From Betaproteobacteria bacterium (GTDB lineage: Bacteria > Pseudomonadota > Gammaproteobacteria > Burkholderiales > Rhodocyclaceae): a DNA stretch of 64,000 nucleotides. Location: NCBI GenBank assembly GCA_020621405.1, contig JAHRYN010000003.1, forward strand, positions 256,808 through 320,807. The letters are read 5' to 3'. Under the pieces are notes generated by a model. It searched no databases. It was not told where the DNA came from and saw nothing but the letters and a program-made list of their open reading frames with translations. The translations under genes were made by a program, and so were the position numbers. Below are positions 19,585 through 29,336 of this stretch, piece by piece (the first letter of the stretch is position 1; each line of letters opens with the position of its first letter).

Positions 19585-20207
19585 GCGACGACCTGCTCGG
19601 CCGTGCCGATTCCCTGATGCGGCGCAGCCGCACCTTCGTCGCCGGCCGCACTGCGGCGAGTCCGGCGGATGACGGCATTCCGCTGCTGACCGAGGAGGTC
19701 GACCTCGAAGCGCTGATCGCCGCGCCGGAGCCGGAAGACCACACCGAAGAGATCACGGCAGCGGTAACGGCCCGTGTCACCGAGGAAGTCACCGGGCGGG
19801 TCACGGCCGAGGTCACCGAACGGGTTACCGCGGAAGTGACCGAACGCGTAACCGCCGAGGTCACCGAACGCGTAACCGCCGAAGTCACGGAACGGGTTGG
19901 CGGCGAGGCGGCGGCCCGAGCACGCGAGGACATGCAGCGCGCCGCCGCCGATGCACTGAGCGCGCAGTTCGGCGATCTGGCCGGCCTGATCCAGAGCCTG
20001 ATCGACGACTGGTGCAGCACCACGCTGCCGGCGCTGATCGGCGCCGAGATCCAGAGCGCGTTCGAAAGCGCGACCACCCGCATTCGCGAGCGGGCCGTGC
20101 TCGACCTGCACGACAGCATGGCCGATGAAATCGCGGCACGCAGCCGTGCCGTGGTCGGCACCGTACTTGCCGGGAACCCGCCGGCGGCAACGGAGCAGCC
20201 TCTATAA
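19581..20207 (+). CDS. Unrecognised acidic protein with an octapeptide repeat
   Basis: 208 residues; I do not recognise a named family. An acidic N-terminal region (about 35-57) leads into six octads at residues 59-106 with the pattern T-x-x-V-T-x-R-V, the last four being exactly TAEVTERV. The rest (108-190) is predicted mostly helical, with no signal peptide or membrane segment. The octads may form a regular amphipathic or coiled-coil-like rod. It overlaps holC (ATGA) and precedes valS by 29 bp; a small uncharacterised gene in this position is common in related genomes. Confidence 0.7.
   Translation: MSDDLLGRADSLMRRSRTFVAGRTAASPADDGIPLLTEEVDLEALIAAPEPEDHTEEITAAVTARVTEEVTGRVTAEVTERVTAEVTERVTAEVTERVTAEVTERVGGEAAARAREDMQRAAADALSAQFGDLAGLIQSLIDDWCSTTLPALIGAEIQSAFESATTRIRERAVLDLHDSMADEIAARSRAVVGTVLAGNPPAATEQPL
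19755..19898 (+). repeat. In-frame 24-bp tandem repeat array (6 units)
   Basis: Six 24-bp units encode octapeptides; units 3-6 give identical TAEVTERV but differ at synonymous positions (for example gaa/gag and gtc/gta/gtt/gtg use). Protein conservation with silent drift suggests selection on the peptide rather than a fresh slippage event. Confidence 0.85.
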
Positions 20208-20236
20208 TCCCGGGTTTGCATTCACGCTGACCCTCC

Positions 20237-23179
20237 ATGACGCTGGCCAAGAGCTTCGAGCCGGCCGACATCGAGCGCCGCTGGTACCCCGAATGGGAAG
20301 CCCGCGGCTATTTCGCTGCCGGTCTGGACACAGACACCCCGAACAAGCCCAACTTCTGCATCCTGCTGCCGCCGCCGAACGTCACCGGCACGCTGCACAT
20401 GGGCCACGGCTTCAACCAGACCCTGATGGACGCGCTGACGCGCTACCACCGCATGCGCGGCGACAACACGCTGTGGCAGCCGGGCACCGACCATGCCGGC
20501 ATCGCGACCCAGATCGTGGTCGAGCGCCAGCTGGACGCCCAGGGCATCTCGCGCCACGACCTCGGCCGCGAGGAATTCGTCAAAAAGGTGTGGGAGTGGA
20601 AGGAGTACTCCGGTTCGACCATCACGCGCCAGATGCGCCGGCTCGGCACCTCGCCGGACTGGACGCGCGAACGCTTCACGATGGACGAGGGCCTGTCGAA
20701 GACGGTGACGCAGACCTTCGTGCGCCTGTTCGACGAAGGCCTGATCTACCGCGGCAAGCGCCTGGTGAACTGGGATCCGGTGCTGGGCACCGCGGTGTCC
20801 GACCTCGAGGTGGTGCAGGAAGAGGAAGCCGGCTCGCTGTGGCACATCCGCTATCCGCTGGCCGATGGGTCCGGTCATCTGACGGTCGCCACCACCCGTC
20901 CGGAAACCATGCTGGGCGACGTCGCAGTCATGGTTCATCCGGAAGACGAGCGCTACGCCACGCTGATCGGCCGGACGGTGAAGCTGCCGCTGACCGACCG
21001 CGAAATCCCGGTCATCGCCGACGACTATGTCGACCGCGAATTCGGCACCGGCGTGGTCAAGGTGACGCCGGCGCACGACTTCAACGACTACGCGGTCGGC
21101 CAGCGGCACGGCCTGCCGATGATTTCCATCCTGACGCTGGACGCGAAGATCAACGACCACGCGCCGGAAAAGTACCGCGGGCTGGACCGCTTCGTCGCGC
21201 GCAAGGCCATCGTGGCCGACCTCGACGCGGCCGGACTGCTGGAAAAGACCGACAAGCACACGCTCAAGGTGCCGCGCGGCGACCGCACGAATGCAGTGAT
21301 CGAACCGATGCTGACCGACCAGTGGTTCGTCGCGATGAGCAAGCCGGGCGCCGACGGCAAGAGCATCACGCAAAAGGCGCTCGATGTCGTGGCCAGCGGC
21401 GAGATCCGCTTCCACCCGGAAAACTGGGTCAATACCTACAACCAGTGGCTGAACAACATCCAGGACTGGTGCATCTCCCGCCAGCTGTGGTGGGGCCACC
21501 AGATCCCGGCCTGGTACGACGACAACGGCAATGTGTTCGTCGCGCACTCGGAAGCCGAGGCCTACCAGAAGTACTTCGAACACCTCGCGCAGACGAATCC
21601 GGACCTGAAGCGCCTCGCCGTCGCCACCGCGATGGCGCGCGAAATGTCCGGCGACACGCTGCCCGACGTCGGGAAGAACTACGCCATCAAGGAAAACCTG
21701 CCACTGCTCAAGCGTGACGAGGACGTGCTGGACACCTGGTACTCGTCGGCACTGTGGCCGTTCTCGACGCTGGACTGGACGCCCGACTGGGTGCCGGGCT
21801 CGGCCGAAAAATCGAATCCGGCGCTCGACCTCTACCTGCCGTCGTCGGTGCTGGTCACCGGCTTCGACATCATCTTCTTCTGGGTCGCACGCATGGTCAT
21901 GATGACCACGCACATCACCGGCAGGATTCCGTTCCGCGACGTCTACGTGCACGGCCTGATCCGCGACGCCGAAGGCCAGAAGATGTCGAAGTCCAAGGGC
22001 AACGTGCTGGACCCGATCGACCTGATCGACGGCATCGCGCTCGACGAACTGGTGAAGAAGCGCACCACCGGCCTGATGAACCCGAAACAGGCGGAACAGA
22101 TCGAGAAGCGCACGCGCAAGGAATTCCCGGACGGCATTCCTGCCTTCGGCACCGACGCGCTGCGCTTCACCTTCGCCTCGCTGGCCAGTCCCGGCCGCGA
22201 CATCAAGTTCGACATGCAGCGCTGCGAGGGCTACCGCAACTTCTGCAACAAGCTGTGGAACGCCACCCGCTTCGTGCTGATGAACTGCGAAGGCCAGGAT
22301 TGCGGCATGGCGCCGTGCAACGAGGACTGCGGCCCGGACGGCCCGCTGCACTTCCAGGCGCCGGATCTGTGGATTGTCAGCGAACTGCAGCGCGTGGAAG
22401 CCGAAGTCGAGAGGCAGTTCGGCGACTACCGCTTCGATCTGGTGGCGCAGGCCATCTACCGCTTCGTCTGGGACGAGTACTGCGACTGGTACCTGGAACT
22501 GGCCAAGGTGCAGATCCAGAATGGCACGCCGGCGCAGCAGCGCGCCACGCGCCGCACCCTGCTGCGCGTGCTGGAAACCGTGCTGCGCCTGGCGCACCCG
22601 CTGATTCCGTTCATCACCGAAGAGCTGTGGCAGACCGTTGCGCCGCTGGCGGCCCGTCGCGATACCGAGTCGATCCAGCTGGCGGCCTACCCGCAGGCGA
22701 TGCCGAGCCGGATCGACGCCCCGGCCGACGCCTGGGTGACCCAGCTCAAGTCCATGGTCGATGCCTGCCGCAGCCTGCGTGGCGAAATGGGCGTGTCGCC
22801 GGCGCTGAAGGTGCCACTGCTCGCCGCCGGCGACAGCGAAGCCATCCGCGGCTATGCGCCCTACCTTGCGGCACTGGCCAAACTGTCCGAAGTGCAGGCA
22901 GTCGGCAGCGAACTGCCGGCCTCGCCGGCGCCGGTGCAGGTGGTCGGCGACTTCCGCCTGCTGCTGAAGATCGAAATCGACGTCGCCGCCGAACGCGAGC
23001 GCATCGGCAAGGAAATCGCCCGCGTGCAGGGCGAGATCACCAAGTGCGAAGCCAAGCTCGGCAACGAAAGCTTCGTCGGCCGTGCACCGGCCAATGTGGT
23101 CGATCAGGAGCGCAAGCGTCTGGCCGATTTCGTCGATCTGGCGGGCAAGCTGAACGAACAGCTGGTGCGTCTGGGCTGA
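20237..23179 (+). CDS. valS: Valyl-tRNA synthetase
   Basis: 980 residues, full length. Class I synthetase charging tRNA-Val in the cytosol. The HIGH motif is HMGH at 54-57 (after PPPNVTGTL), KMSKS is at 582-586, the editing (CP1) domain lies between, and the C-terminal tRNA-binding coiled coil ends the protein ([19 protein letters not shown]). Start at 20237 gives [13 protein letters not shown] as in homologues. It is the last gene of the pepA run and is followed by a strong hairpin. Confidence 0.97.
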   Translation: MTLAKSFEPADIERRWYPEWEARGYFAAGLDTDTPNKPNFCILLPPPNVTGTLHMGHGFNQTLMDALTRYHRMRGDNTLWQPGTDHAGIATQIVVERQLDAQGISRHDLGREEFVKKVWEWKEYSGSTITRQMRRLGTSPDWTRERFTMDEGLSKTVTQTFVRLFDEGLIYRGKRLVNWDPVLGTAVSDLEVVQEEEAGSLWHIRYPLADGSGHLTVATTRPETMLGDVAVMVHPEDERYATLIGRTVKLPLTDREIPVIADDYVDREFGTGVVKVTPAHDFNDYAVGQRHGLPMISILTLDAKINDHAPEKYRGLDRFVARKAIVADLDAAGLLEKTDKHTLKVPRGDRTNAVIEPMLTDQWFVAMSKPGADGKSITQKALDVVASGEIRFHPENWVNTYNQWLNNIQDWCISRQLWWGHQIPAWYDDNGNVFVAHSEAEAYQKYFEHLAQTNPDLKRLAVATAMAREMSGDTLPDVGKNYAIKENLPLLKRDEDVLDTWYSSALWPFSTLDWTPDWVPGSAEKSNPALDLYLPSSVLVTGFDIIFFWVARMVMMTTHITGRIPFRDVYVHGLIRDAEGQKMSKSKGNVLDPIDLIDGIALDELVKKRTTGLMNPKQAEQIEKRTRKEFPDGIPAFGTDALRFTFASLASPGRDIKFDMQRCEGYRNFCNKLWNATRFVLMNCEGQDCGMAPCNEDCGPDGPLHFQAPDLWIVSELQRVEAEVERQFGDYRFDLVAQAIYRFVWDEYCDWYLELAKVQIQNGTPAQQRATRRTLLRVLETVLRLAHPLIPFITEELWQTVAPLAARRDTESIQLAAYPQAMPSRIDAPADAWVTQLKSMVDACRSLRGEMGVSPALKVPLLAAGDSEAIRGYAPYLAALAKLSEVQAVGSELPASPAPVQVVGDFRLLLKIEIDVAAERERIGKEIARVQGEITKCEAKLGNESFVGRAPANVVDQERKRLADFVDLAGKLNEQLVRLG

Positions 23180-23185
23180 GCGGAC

Positions 23186-23210
23186 ACCACGGCCGCGTTC
23201 CGGCCGTGGT
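23186..23210 (+). terminator. Stem-loop after valS
   Basis: ACCACGGCCG (23186-23195) pairs perfectly with CGGCCGTGGT (23201-23210), loop CGTTC, starting 7 bp after the valS stop. The following TCTGACT is not a strong U-tract, so termination may be partial. Confidence 0.55.
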
Positions 23211-23264
23211 TCTGACTGCATCGGCGCCAACACAACCTCAAACGGAATTGGCGTCGCGTCTTAT

Positions 23265-23354
23265 GTAGGAGCGAGCCATGCTCGCGAAATCCCCACGTTG
23301 ATTCAGCGCCTGCCGTTGTTTGGAGGCTGAATCGCGAGCATGGCTCGCTCCTAC
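23265..23354. repeat. REPIN: two inverted REP sequences
   Basis: A 23-bp arm at 23265-23287 (begins GTAGGAGCGAGCCATGCTCG) and its exact reverse complement at 23332-23354 enclose 44 bp. Each arm is itself palindromic (GCGAGC-CAT-GCTCGC). A further GATTCAGC/GCTGAATC pairing lies inside. The arm closely resembles the GTAGGAGCGAGC-type REP known from Pseudomonas genomes, which is mobilised by RAYT (TnpA-REP) transposases. No RAYT gene lies in this window. It sits between valS and the GST-like gene. Confidence 0.85.
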
Positions 23355-23396
23355 AGGACGGCCGCTGGTCTGATTCGCGGTGGTCGCGGCGGCGCG

Positions 23397-24089
23397 CTAC
23401 CAGTACACCTGCCGCATGCGCTCGCAGTAGGCGACGAGCCGCGGAAATTCGAGTGCGGCACGCCGGATCGGCAGGTCGACATCGACCAGGATGATGTTCG
23501 CCAGCATGCCGTAGGCGCTGGCGTCGAGGCTGGTCGGTTCGCCCAGCATGAAGGGCTTGTCACCGAGCACGGCTTCGATCGCTGCCAGATCGTCGCGCGC
23601 CATCGCGGTGATGTCGTCCGGCGTGTGGCGGCCGATGCCCGCGCTGCGCACCTGTCCGACCATGCCGCGGCGCGCCAGCGGCGGCACGATCCAGCATGCC
23701 GGTGCGCCCAGCGGGCTGAACACGGCTTCCCGCGTGGCCGGCCAGTAGCGTTCGTCCACCCAGCGGAAATACACCACGCACCAGTACAGGTGCTCTTCCA
23801 GCGTGCGCCGCGCCATCAGCGCCAGTGCGCGCTGGCCGTCATTCAGATGGCTGTCGAGCGTCACGCCATAGCGGCGGGTCAGGTGGTCGATGATCAGCGC
23901 GCTGTCCGCAACCGGCGTGCCGTCGTCGTCGATGTGCGGCAGCTTGCCCTTGGGCGCCCGCGCCAGATTCATCGTGTAGACGTTCTGATAGGGCAGCCCG
24001 GCCATGCGCAGCCAGGTTTCCAGCTTCAGGCAGAAGCCGCTGGCATTGGGCAGACCGAAGGCGGGCGGAAACTGGAACAGGCGGATCAT
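23397..24089 (-). CDS. Glutathione S-transferase-like protein
   Basis: 230 residues. A thioredoxin-fold N-terminal domain (MIRLFQFPPAFGLPNASGFC, then KLETWLRMAGLPYQNVYT and the KGKLPHIDDDG cis-proline segment) and an all-helical C-terminal domain. The layout resembles the metaxin/failed-axon-connections branch of the GST superfamily. The substrate is unknown; glutathione binding is likely but not shown. It is divergent from nothing close and lies 29 bp upstream of no partner; the TusA-like gene precedes it in the same direction by 29 bp. Confidence 0.8.
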   Translation of the reverse strand: MIRLFQFPPAFGLPNASGFCLKLETWLRMAGLPYQNVYTMNLARAPKGKLPHIDDDGTPVADSALIIDHLTRRYGVTLDSHLNDGQRALALMARRTLEEHLYWCVVYFRWVDERYWPATREAVFSPLGAPACWIVPPLARRGMVGQVRSAGIGRHTPDDITAMARDDLAAIEAVLGDKPFMLGEPTSLDASAYGMLANIILVDVDLPIRRAALEFPRLVAYCERMRQVYW

Positions 24090-24118
24090 GTTTCGGCGGC
24101 CTCCCCGGCCGGCGCCGG

Positions 24119-24346
24119 CTATTTGCGCCGCAGCAGGAAAATGAAGTCCTTGTCGGCGTTCGAGCTTTCCAGCAGGGTATTTCCGGTCTGTCGCGAAAAT
24201 GCCTCGAAGTCGCGCACCGATCCGGGATCGGTGGCAACCACGCGCAGCACCTGGCCGCTGGTCATTTCGGACAGCGCCTTCTTCGTGCGCAGGATGGGCA
24301 GCGGACAGTTCAGTCCGCGCGCATCCAGCTCCTTGTCGAATTCCAT
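24119..24346 (-). CDS. TusA-family sulfur carrier protein
   Basis: 75 residues with the sulfur-relay motif CPLP at Cys14-Pro17 (LDARGLNCPLPIL), the family hallmark. Such proteins carry persulfide sulfur for tRNA thiolation, molybdenum cofactor or sulfur metabolism. The motif and small size are clear; whether this copy is TusA itself or a paralogue is not decided by the context (GST-like gene downstream, protease upstream). Confidence 0.88.
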   Translation of the reverse strand: MEFDKELDARGLNCPLPILRTKKALSEMTSGQVLRVVATDPGSVRDFEAFSRQTGNTLLESSNADKDFIFLLRRK

Positions 24347-24417
24347 ATCAGTTCCGTACGCATCGGCAGCGCTCGTTTATACCCGCTCGGACAGGCGGAA
24401 TCAACGCGGCACGAGCC

Positions 24418-25872
24418 TCACAGGCCATCGCGCTTCAGTTCCACCGCACGCTGGCGCATTTCGCGCAGCCGCGCATCGACCGACGACTGCTGATAGAAGT
24501 CTCCGTCGGCAGCCCGCTGCGCCAGCTCGAGCTGTTCGACCGCGGCCTGTATCTGGCCGTTGAGCACATAGGATTCGGCCTGCGCCTTGTGCTGCAGCAG
24601 CCGCTTGTCCAGCATCGCGGCGGCGCGCGCCTGGTACTGGAACAGCTGCGGGTCCTGCGTGTACAGCGTGACTTCGTCGCTGACCAGCGCCAGCGCCTCC
24701 TCCGTCCGGTTCGCCGCCAGCAGCGAGTCGATCATCCCGTACACGAGCGCCCGCGCATGGGGCGCCCGGTTGAGCGCTTCGCGGAACCGGCTGACCGCCG
24801 TCGCGGGGTCGCCCGCGTCGAGGCTGATGCGTCCGGCGAGACTGTCGAACATCGGCGAACTGGCATGCTCGGCGCGCAGCGCGTCGATCTCCTTCTGCGC
24901 CCGGGCGAAATCTCGCAGACGCAGCGCCGCATGCGCCAGTCCGAAGCGCGCGGCGATGCGCTGATTGCCCTGCACGTCGCGCAGCCTGTTGTCGAAGTCT
25001 GCCAGCGCCTCGCGTGCATCGCCGTCGTAGGCGCGCAGCTTGGCCCGCACCAGCAGGAAGTCCAGGCTGTCCGGCACCTGCCGGTACGAGGTTTCCTGAA
25101 TCCGCGCGGACGCGTCGGTGATCCGTTCGACCGTGAGCGGGTGGGTGCGCAGATAGGCCGGCGAACTGGATTCGTAGAACCGCAGCGAGCGCTGCATGCG
25201 CTCGAAGAAGCTGGCCATGCCACGGGTATCGAAGCCGGCGCCGTCCAGCATCTGCAGGCCCATGCGATCGGCCTCCCGCTCGAAATCCCGGGTGTAGGCC
25301 AGCTGCGACGCCACGCTGGCGGCCTGACCGCCGACCAGAGCGGCCTGCGCCACCTGCGGGTTGCTGCGCGCCCCGAGCAGCGCAACCAGCAGCGAGGCGA
25401 TGGCGATCGTCGTCATTTCGCCGCGCTTGGCGAACTGGCGGGCGATGTGATGCTGGGTGACGTGCGAGATTTCGTGCGCGATGACCGACGCCAGCTCGGA
25501 CTCGCTCTGGGCCGTGACGATCAGGCCGGTATGAACGCCGATGAAGCCGCCCGGCCAGGCAAAGGCGTTCAGTGTCGGATCGCGCAGCGCGAAAAGCTGG
25601 AAATCCTGGCGCGAATCGGGCAGCTTCGACACCAGCCGGTCGGCCAGACGGTTCAGATAGTCGCTGATTTCCGGATCGTTGATGTAGCTGCGCTCGCGTA
25701 CCCGCATGTCGCGGAACAGCGATTCGCCGATGCGCCGCTCGAGCGCGGGCGGCAGGTCGGCCTGCGACATGTCGCCCAGATCGGGCAGGTTCTGCGCGGG
25801 CAGGCCGAGCGGCACCAGCAGCAGCGCAATGACTGCCATTCGCAGCTTGCGGACGGTAAAGAAGTGACTCAT
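24418..25872 (-). CDS. Periplasmic M48 metalloprotease with TPR domain, BepA-like
   Basis: 484 residues. A signal peptide (about 10-27), then an M48 protease domain with zinc motif HEISH at 133-137 followed by VTQHH and the third ligand in the FEREADRMGLQML segment, then a C-terminal TPR region (about 280-480). This is the BepA/YfgC family, which trims or degrades stalled outer-membrane proteins such as LptD. A 12-bp palindrome (25900-25911) lies upstream of a TATCAT -10 box (minus strand, 25882-25887). Confidence 0.9.
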   Translation of the reverse strand: MSHFFTVRKLRMAVIALLLVPLGLPAQNLPDLGDMSQADLPPALERRIGESLFRDMRVRERSYINDPEISDYLNRLADRLVSKLPDSRQDFQLFALRDPTLNAFAWPGGFIGVHTGLIVTAQSESELASVIAHEISHVTQHHIARQFAKRGEMTTIAIASLLVALLGARSNPQVAQAALVGGQAASVASQLAYTRDFEREADRMGLQMLDGAGFDTRGMASFFERMQRSLRFYESSSPAYLRTHPLTVERITDASARIQETSYRQVPDSLDFLLVRAKLRAYDGDAREALADFDNRLRDVQGNQRIAARFGLAHAALRLRDFARAQKEIDALRAEHASSPMFDSLAGRISLDAGDPATAVSRFREALNRAPHARALVYGMIDSLLAANRTEEALALVSDEVTLYTQDPQLFQYQARAAAMLDKRLLQHKAQAESYVLNGQIQAAVEQLELAQRAADGDFYQQSSVDARLREMRQRAVELKRDGL

Positions 25873-25899
25873 GGCGATGCTATGATACCGGCGCGAAGT

Positions 25900-25911
25900 G
25901 AACGATCGTTC
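25900..25911. promoter_or_regulatory. GAACGATCGTTC palindrome upstream of the BepA-like gene
   Basis: A perfect 12-bp palindrome about 13 bp upstream of a TATCAT box on the minus strand, i.e. about where a -35 element would be. There is no TTGACA-like box, so an activator could bind here. The 224-bp gap 25873-26096 otherwise shows no gene. Confidence 0.3.
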
Positions 25912-26096
25912 GGGTAGTCGTTACCGGGTGTGAGGCGTACAGCGTGCCCCCGAAACCGAAACAATAGATCCAAGAAGCGTCCGGCTCGTGCCTCCGCGAT
26001 GTGCGGCAGGCCGCGCTTGCGGAGCCGGACATCGAATACCGGCGTGGCTGCGGCTTGCCCGCCGATGATTCCAATACCTACAAGCCTACGCTTCCG

Positions 26097-26567
26097 ATGT
26101 CATCGATTCCGGTTGGTTCGCACGCACTGCTGCTGATTGAAGATGTGCCCGAGGACGTGAAGCTGATCACCACGGCGCTGCGCACGATCGTGCCGAACGA
26201 GCAGATCAAGGTCGTGGCATCCGGCGAGGAAGCGCTCGACTACCTGTTCGGCCGCGGCAGCTACAGCGGCCGGGACACGCGCTATCAGCCGTCGCTGATC
26301 ATGCTCGACCTCACGCTGCCGCGCATCGACGGGCTCGAAGTGCTTCGTCTGGTACGCGAAGATCCGCAGACCCACGTATTGCCGATCGTCGTCGTGTCGG
26401 CATCGTCGCAGCAGAAGGACATACGGACTGCGGCCCAGCTCGGCGCCAACAGTTTCGTGCGCAAGTCCCTCGATTTCGTCAGCTTTTCGGAAACGCTGAC
26501 CCTGCTGGCGCGCTACTGGCTCGAACTGAACATTCCGCCGCCCCATCCGTCGGCCATGACACGATGA
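26097..26567 (+). CDS. Single-domain response regulator
   Basis: 156 residues, one receiver domain and nothing else. The acidic pair is in [10 protein letters not shown], the phospho-acceptor is Asp71 in [16 protein letters not shown], and the conserved lysine is in FVRKSL. The longer beta3-alpha3 region ([14 protein letters not shown]) is as in Rcp1-type regulators that pair with phytochrome-like or hybrid kinases. No kinase gene is adjacent. The stop overlaps the moaC start (ATGA), which makes moaC translation depend on this gene. Confidence 0.88.
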   Translation: MSSIPVGSHALLLIEDVPEDVKLITTALRTIVPNEQIKVVASGEEALDYLFGRGSYSGRDTRYQPSLIMLDLTLPRIDGLEVLRLVREDPQTHVLPIVVVSASSQQKDIRTAAQLGANSFVRKSLDFVSFSETLTLLARYWLELNIPPPHPSAMTR

Positions 26568-27049
26568 GCACCGACAATCCGCTGACCCACTTCGACGCCG
26601 ACGGCCAGGCACACATGGTCGATGTCGGCGACAAGGCGCACACCGCCCGCGTGGCGCGCGCTGCCGGCACCATCAGCATGGAACCCGCGACCTTCGAACT
26701 GGTGCGTTCCGGCAACGCGAAGAAGGGTGACGTGCTCGGTGTCGCGCGCATCGCCGGCATCCAGGCTTCGAAGCGCGCGTCCGACCTGATCCCGCTGTGC
26801 CATCCGATCGCGCTGACCAAGGTCAGCGTCGACTTCACGCTCGACGCGGACACGCACCGCGTGCTGTGCGAAGTCACCGCCCGCACCACCGGCCAGACCG
26901 GGGTTGAAATGGAGGCGCTGACGGCGGTCAGCGTCGCGCTGCTGACGATCTACGACATGTGCAAGGCGGTCGATCGCGGCATGCGGATCGGCGACATCCG
27001 GCTGCTGGAAAAGGCTGGCGGCAAATCCGGCCACTGGCAGGCCGGCTGA
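26564..27049 (+). CDS. moaC: Cyclic pyranopterin monophosphate synthase MoaC
   Basis: 161 residues, the standard length. With MoaA it builds cyclic pyranopterin monophosphate, the first molybdenum cofactor intermediate. Hallmarks are [16 protein letters not shown] near the start, [15 protein letters not shown] in the middle, and [21 protein letters not shown] split over residues 118-138. No other moa gene is in the window. It is translationally coupled to the response regulator upstream. Confidence 0.96.
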   Translation: MSTDNPLTHFDADGQAHMVDVGDKAHTARVARAAGTISMEPATFELVRSGNAKKGDVLGVARIAGIQASKRASDLIPLCHPIALTKVSVDFTLDADTHRVLCEVTARTTGQTGVEMEALTAVSVALLTIYDMCKAVDRGMRIGDIRLLEKAGGKSGHWQAG

Positions 27050-27146
27050 CACGGCCGTCTCCCCCGTCCGAGGTGACGAAGAGGCGGGGTTTCGTTCTAC
27101 CATCGGCGCCGACGCGGGCGATGACGCCCGGAAAAACGGGGCTGAC

Positions 27147-28637
27147 ATGGGTCGGGAAACAGAACTGAAGCTGGCACTTGCCGATCACGGCTGGCGCGCC
27201 TTTGCCCGGCATCCGCTGCTGCGCGATGCCATCGCGGCACCGCACCGCCAGAAGCTGCGCAATCTCTACTTCGACACGCCGGACTTCACCTTGCGCCGGC
27301 AGCGCATCGCGCTGCGGCTGCGTCAGGCCGGCCGACGCTGGCTGCAGACCGTCAAATGCGCCAGCGCGGCGAGTGCCGGACTGTCGTCCCGTCCGGAATG
27401 GGAACAGCCCTTCTCCGGAAAATTCGATTTCTCGCAGGTCGATGACGCAGCCGTGCGCAGCCTGCTCGAGAAGCTGCGCGACGGCGGCACGCTGGCAACG
27501 GTGTTCGACACCCGCTTCGAACGCCGCGAGTGGCGCTTCGCCGGCACCGGCGGCGAACTGCTGCTGATGGCGGACCGTGGCGTCATCGAAGCCTGCGGCA
27601 AGCAGGAAGTCATCTCCGAACTGGAACTGGAGCTGGCTGGCGCCCCGATAGAGATGCTGTTCGACGTCGCCGGCCGGCTGGCACAGTCGCTGCCGCTGCG
27701 TGCCGAGTCGCGCAGCAAGGCGCAGCGTGCTTACGATCTGGTCGACGGCACGCCGCCGGTCGCGACCCGTGCCAGCCGCTCGCCGATCGACCCGAAGCAC
27801 GGTACGGCCAGCGCCTTCCGTACGGTGGCCCTCGACTGCATCACCCATTACCAGGCCAACGAAGCCGGCGCGCTGCAGTCGGATGCACCGGAATTCATCC
27901 ACCAGATGCGCGTCGCGCTGCGCCGTCTGCACAGCGCCCTGCGCCTGTTCTCGTCCGTCCTGCCGGAAGGTGCCGCCGCCGACCTGGCGCCGCGGCTGCG
28001 CGCGCTGGCGCGCGATCTGGGCGAACTGCGCGATCGCGACGTGCTGCAGTCGGAATTGCTGTCGCCTGCCCTGGCCGGCAATGACGATCGCGACATCCGG
28101 CGCCTGGCCGCCGCTCTGCGCGACGCCAGGGAACAGACGCGGGCGCGCATGCTGGGTGCCCTGCAGGACGGCCGCCAGGCCAGATTGATGATCGCACTGC
28201 TCGAAACGCTTTACCGGCTGCCGCCCGACGACGACGCCGGAAGCCTGCGCAAGCTGGCCCACAAGCGGCTGAGCCGCGCTCACGCGCGCATGCTCGATGC
28301 CGCCCGCCACGCTTCGGATGGCGACATCGCTGCGCTGCACGCGCTGCGCATCGACATCAAGCGCCTGCGCTACGCCACCGAGTTCTTTTCGCCGCTGTTC
28401 GGTGCGCGCCAGAGCCGGCAGGCACTTGGCGCACTGGTCGATGCGCAGGAGCAGCTCGGTTTCCTGAACGACCTGAGCCAGGCCGGACCGCACCTGCTGG
28501 CAGTCGCCGGCAACGACCAAGCACTGCTGGCCGCGGTGTCGCGGATCGCGACCCATCATCTGCCGCGCTACCGGAAGATCGTCGGCGACACACCGAAGCT
28601 GCTCGGGCGCCTGGCACGGATGCGCCTGCCGCACTGA
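27147..28637 (+). CDS. CYTH-CHAD protein, probable inorganic triphosphatase
   Basis: 496 residues. N-terminal CYTH domain (about 1-200) with the ExExK signature ETELK at residues 4-8, the triphosphate tunnel enzyme fold that hydrolyses inorganic triphosphate. The C-terminal CHAD domain (about 220-490) is helical with conserved histidines (FIHQMRVALRRLHSALRLF, ALHALRIDIKRLRYATEFF) thought to bind polyphosphate. The next gene is sixA, a pairing seen in several polyphosphate loci, although ppk and ppx are not here. Confidence 0.9.
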   Translation: MGRETELKLALADHGWRAFARHPLLRDAIAAPHRQKLRNLYFDTPDFTLRRQRIALRLRQAGRRWLQTVKCASAASAGLSSRPEWEQPFSGKFDFSQVDDAAVRSLLEKLRDGGTLATVFDTRFERREWRFAGTGGELLLMADRGVIEACGKQEVISELELELAGAPIEMLFDVAGRLAQSLPLRAESRSKAQRAYDLVDGTPPVATRASRSPIDPKHGTASAFRTVALDCITHYQANEAGALQSDAPEFIHQMRVALRRLHSALRLFSSVLPEGAAADLAPRLRALARDLGELRDRDVLQSELLSPALAGNDDRDIRRLAAALRDAREQTRARMLGALQDGRQARLMIALLETLYRLPPDDDAGSLRKLAHKRLSRAHARMLDAARHASDGDIAALHALRIDIKRLRYATEFFSPLFGARQSRQALGALVDAQEQLGFLNDLSQAGPHLLAVAGNDQALLAAVSRIATHHLPRYRKIVGDTPKLLGRLARMRLPH

Positions 28638-28721
28638 GCGGGCGGTCCGCATCGTCATGGATCTGTCACGCAGTCCGCCCACACTGCGGCGCGTCCGAAA
28701 CGACCCGAGGAGAAATGCGGA

Positions 28722-29186
28722 ATGGACTTGATACTGTGGCGTCATGCCGAAGCGCTCGACACCGTACCGGACGCCAAGCGCAAGCTGTCGTCGCGCGGCG
28801 AACGCCAGGCGACGAAAATGGCGCAATGGCTCAGGCCACGGCTGCCCAAGCACACGCGCATCCTGGTCAGTCCGGCCACGCGCACGCAGCAGACCGCGCA
28901 GACTCTGGGCCTGCCTTTCGAAACATCGGCCCGACTCGCCACCGACGCCTCGGTAGCCGACCTGATCGCCGCAACCGAATGGCCGACCGCCGGTGGCGCC
29001 ATACTCGTGGTCGGCCATCAGCCGACGCTGGGGCGACTTGCGGCGCTGCTGCTGTCCGGGCAGGAGGCCGACTGGACCGTGAAGAAGGGTTCGGTGTGGT
29101 GGTTCAGCAACCGCGTGCGCGACGGCGAAACGCAGACCGTGCTGCGCGCCTGCCTGGGCGCCGACCTGACCGACGCACCCGCGTGA
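28722..29186 (+). CDS. sixA: SixA-type phosphohistidine phosphatase
   Basis: 154 residues of the histidine phosphatase (phosphoglycerate mutase-like) superfamily. The catalytic RHG-type motif is LWRHAEA with nucleophile His8; the second histidine is in LVVGHQPTLGRL. SixA removes phosphate from histidine-phosphotransfer proteins such as ArcB or PtsN relay components. It is 84 bp after the CHAD gene. The true partner cannot be named from this window. Confidence 0.88.
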   Translation: MDLILWRHAEALDTVPDAKRKLSSRGERQATKMAQWLRPRLPKHTRILVSPATRTQQTAQTLGLPFETSARLATDASVADLIAATEWPTAGGAILVVGHQPTLGRLAALLLSGQEADWTVKKGSVWWFSNRVRDGETQTVLRACLGADLTDAPA

Positions 29187-29336
29187 GCGGTGCCGATGTA
29201 ACATCCGCCTCGCATCCGGCAGTACCCATCCGGCAAGGTCCGTTTCCGGTGTTCTGAACCGCCCCGCCGTCTGTCCGTGAGGTGCAGCGGCGGATCGCTC
29301 GGCCACCACCACCCCGTCGCTGAGGTCATCCACACA

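Noticed and set aside
20222-23233. A 1,003-codon open frame antisense to valS
   Set aside because: valS on the plus strand has HMGH and KMSKS motifs and full length; the antisense frame has only repetitive low-complexity composition.
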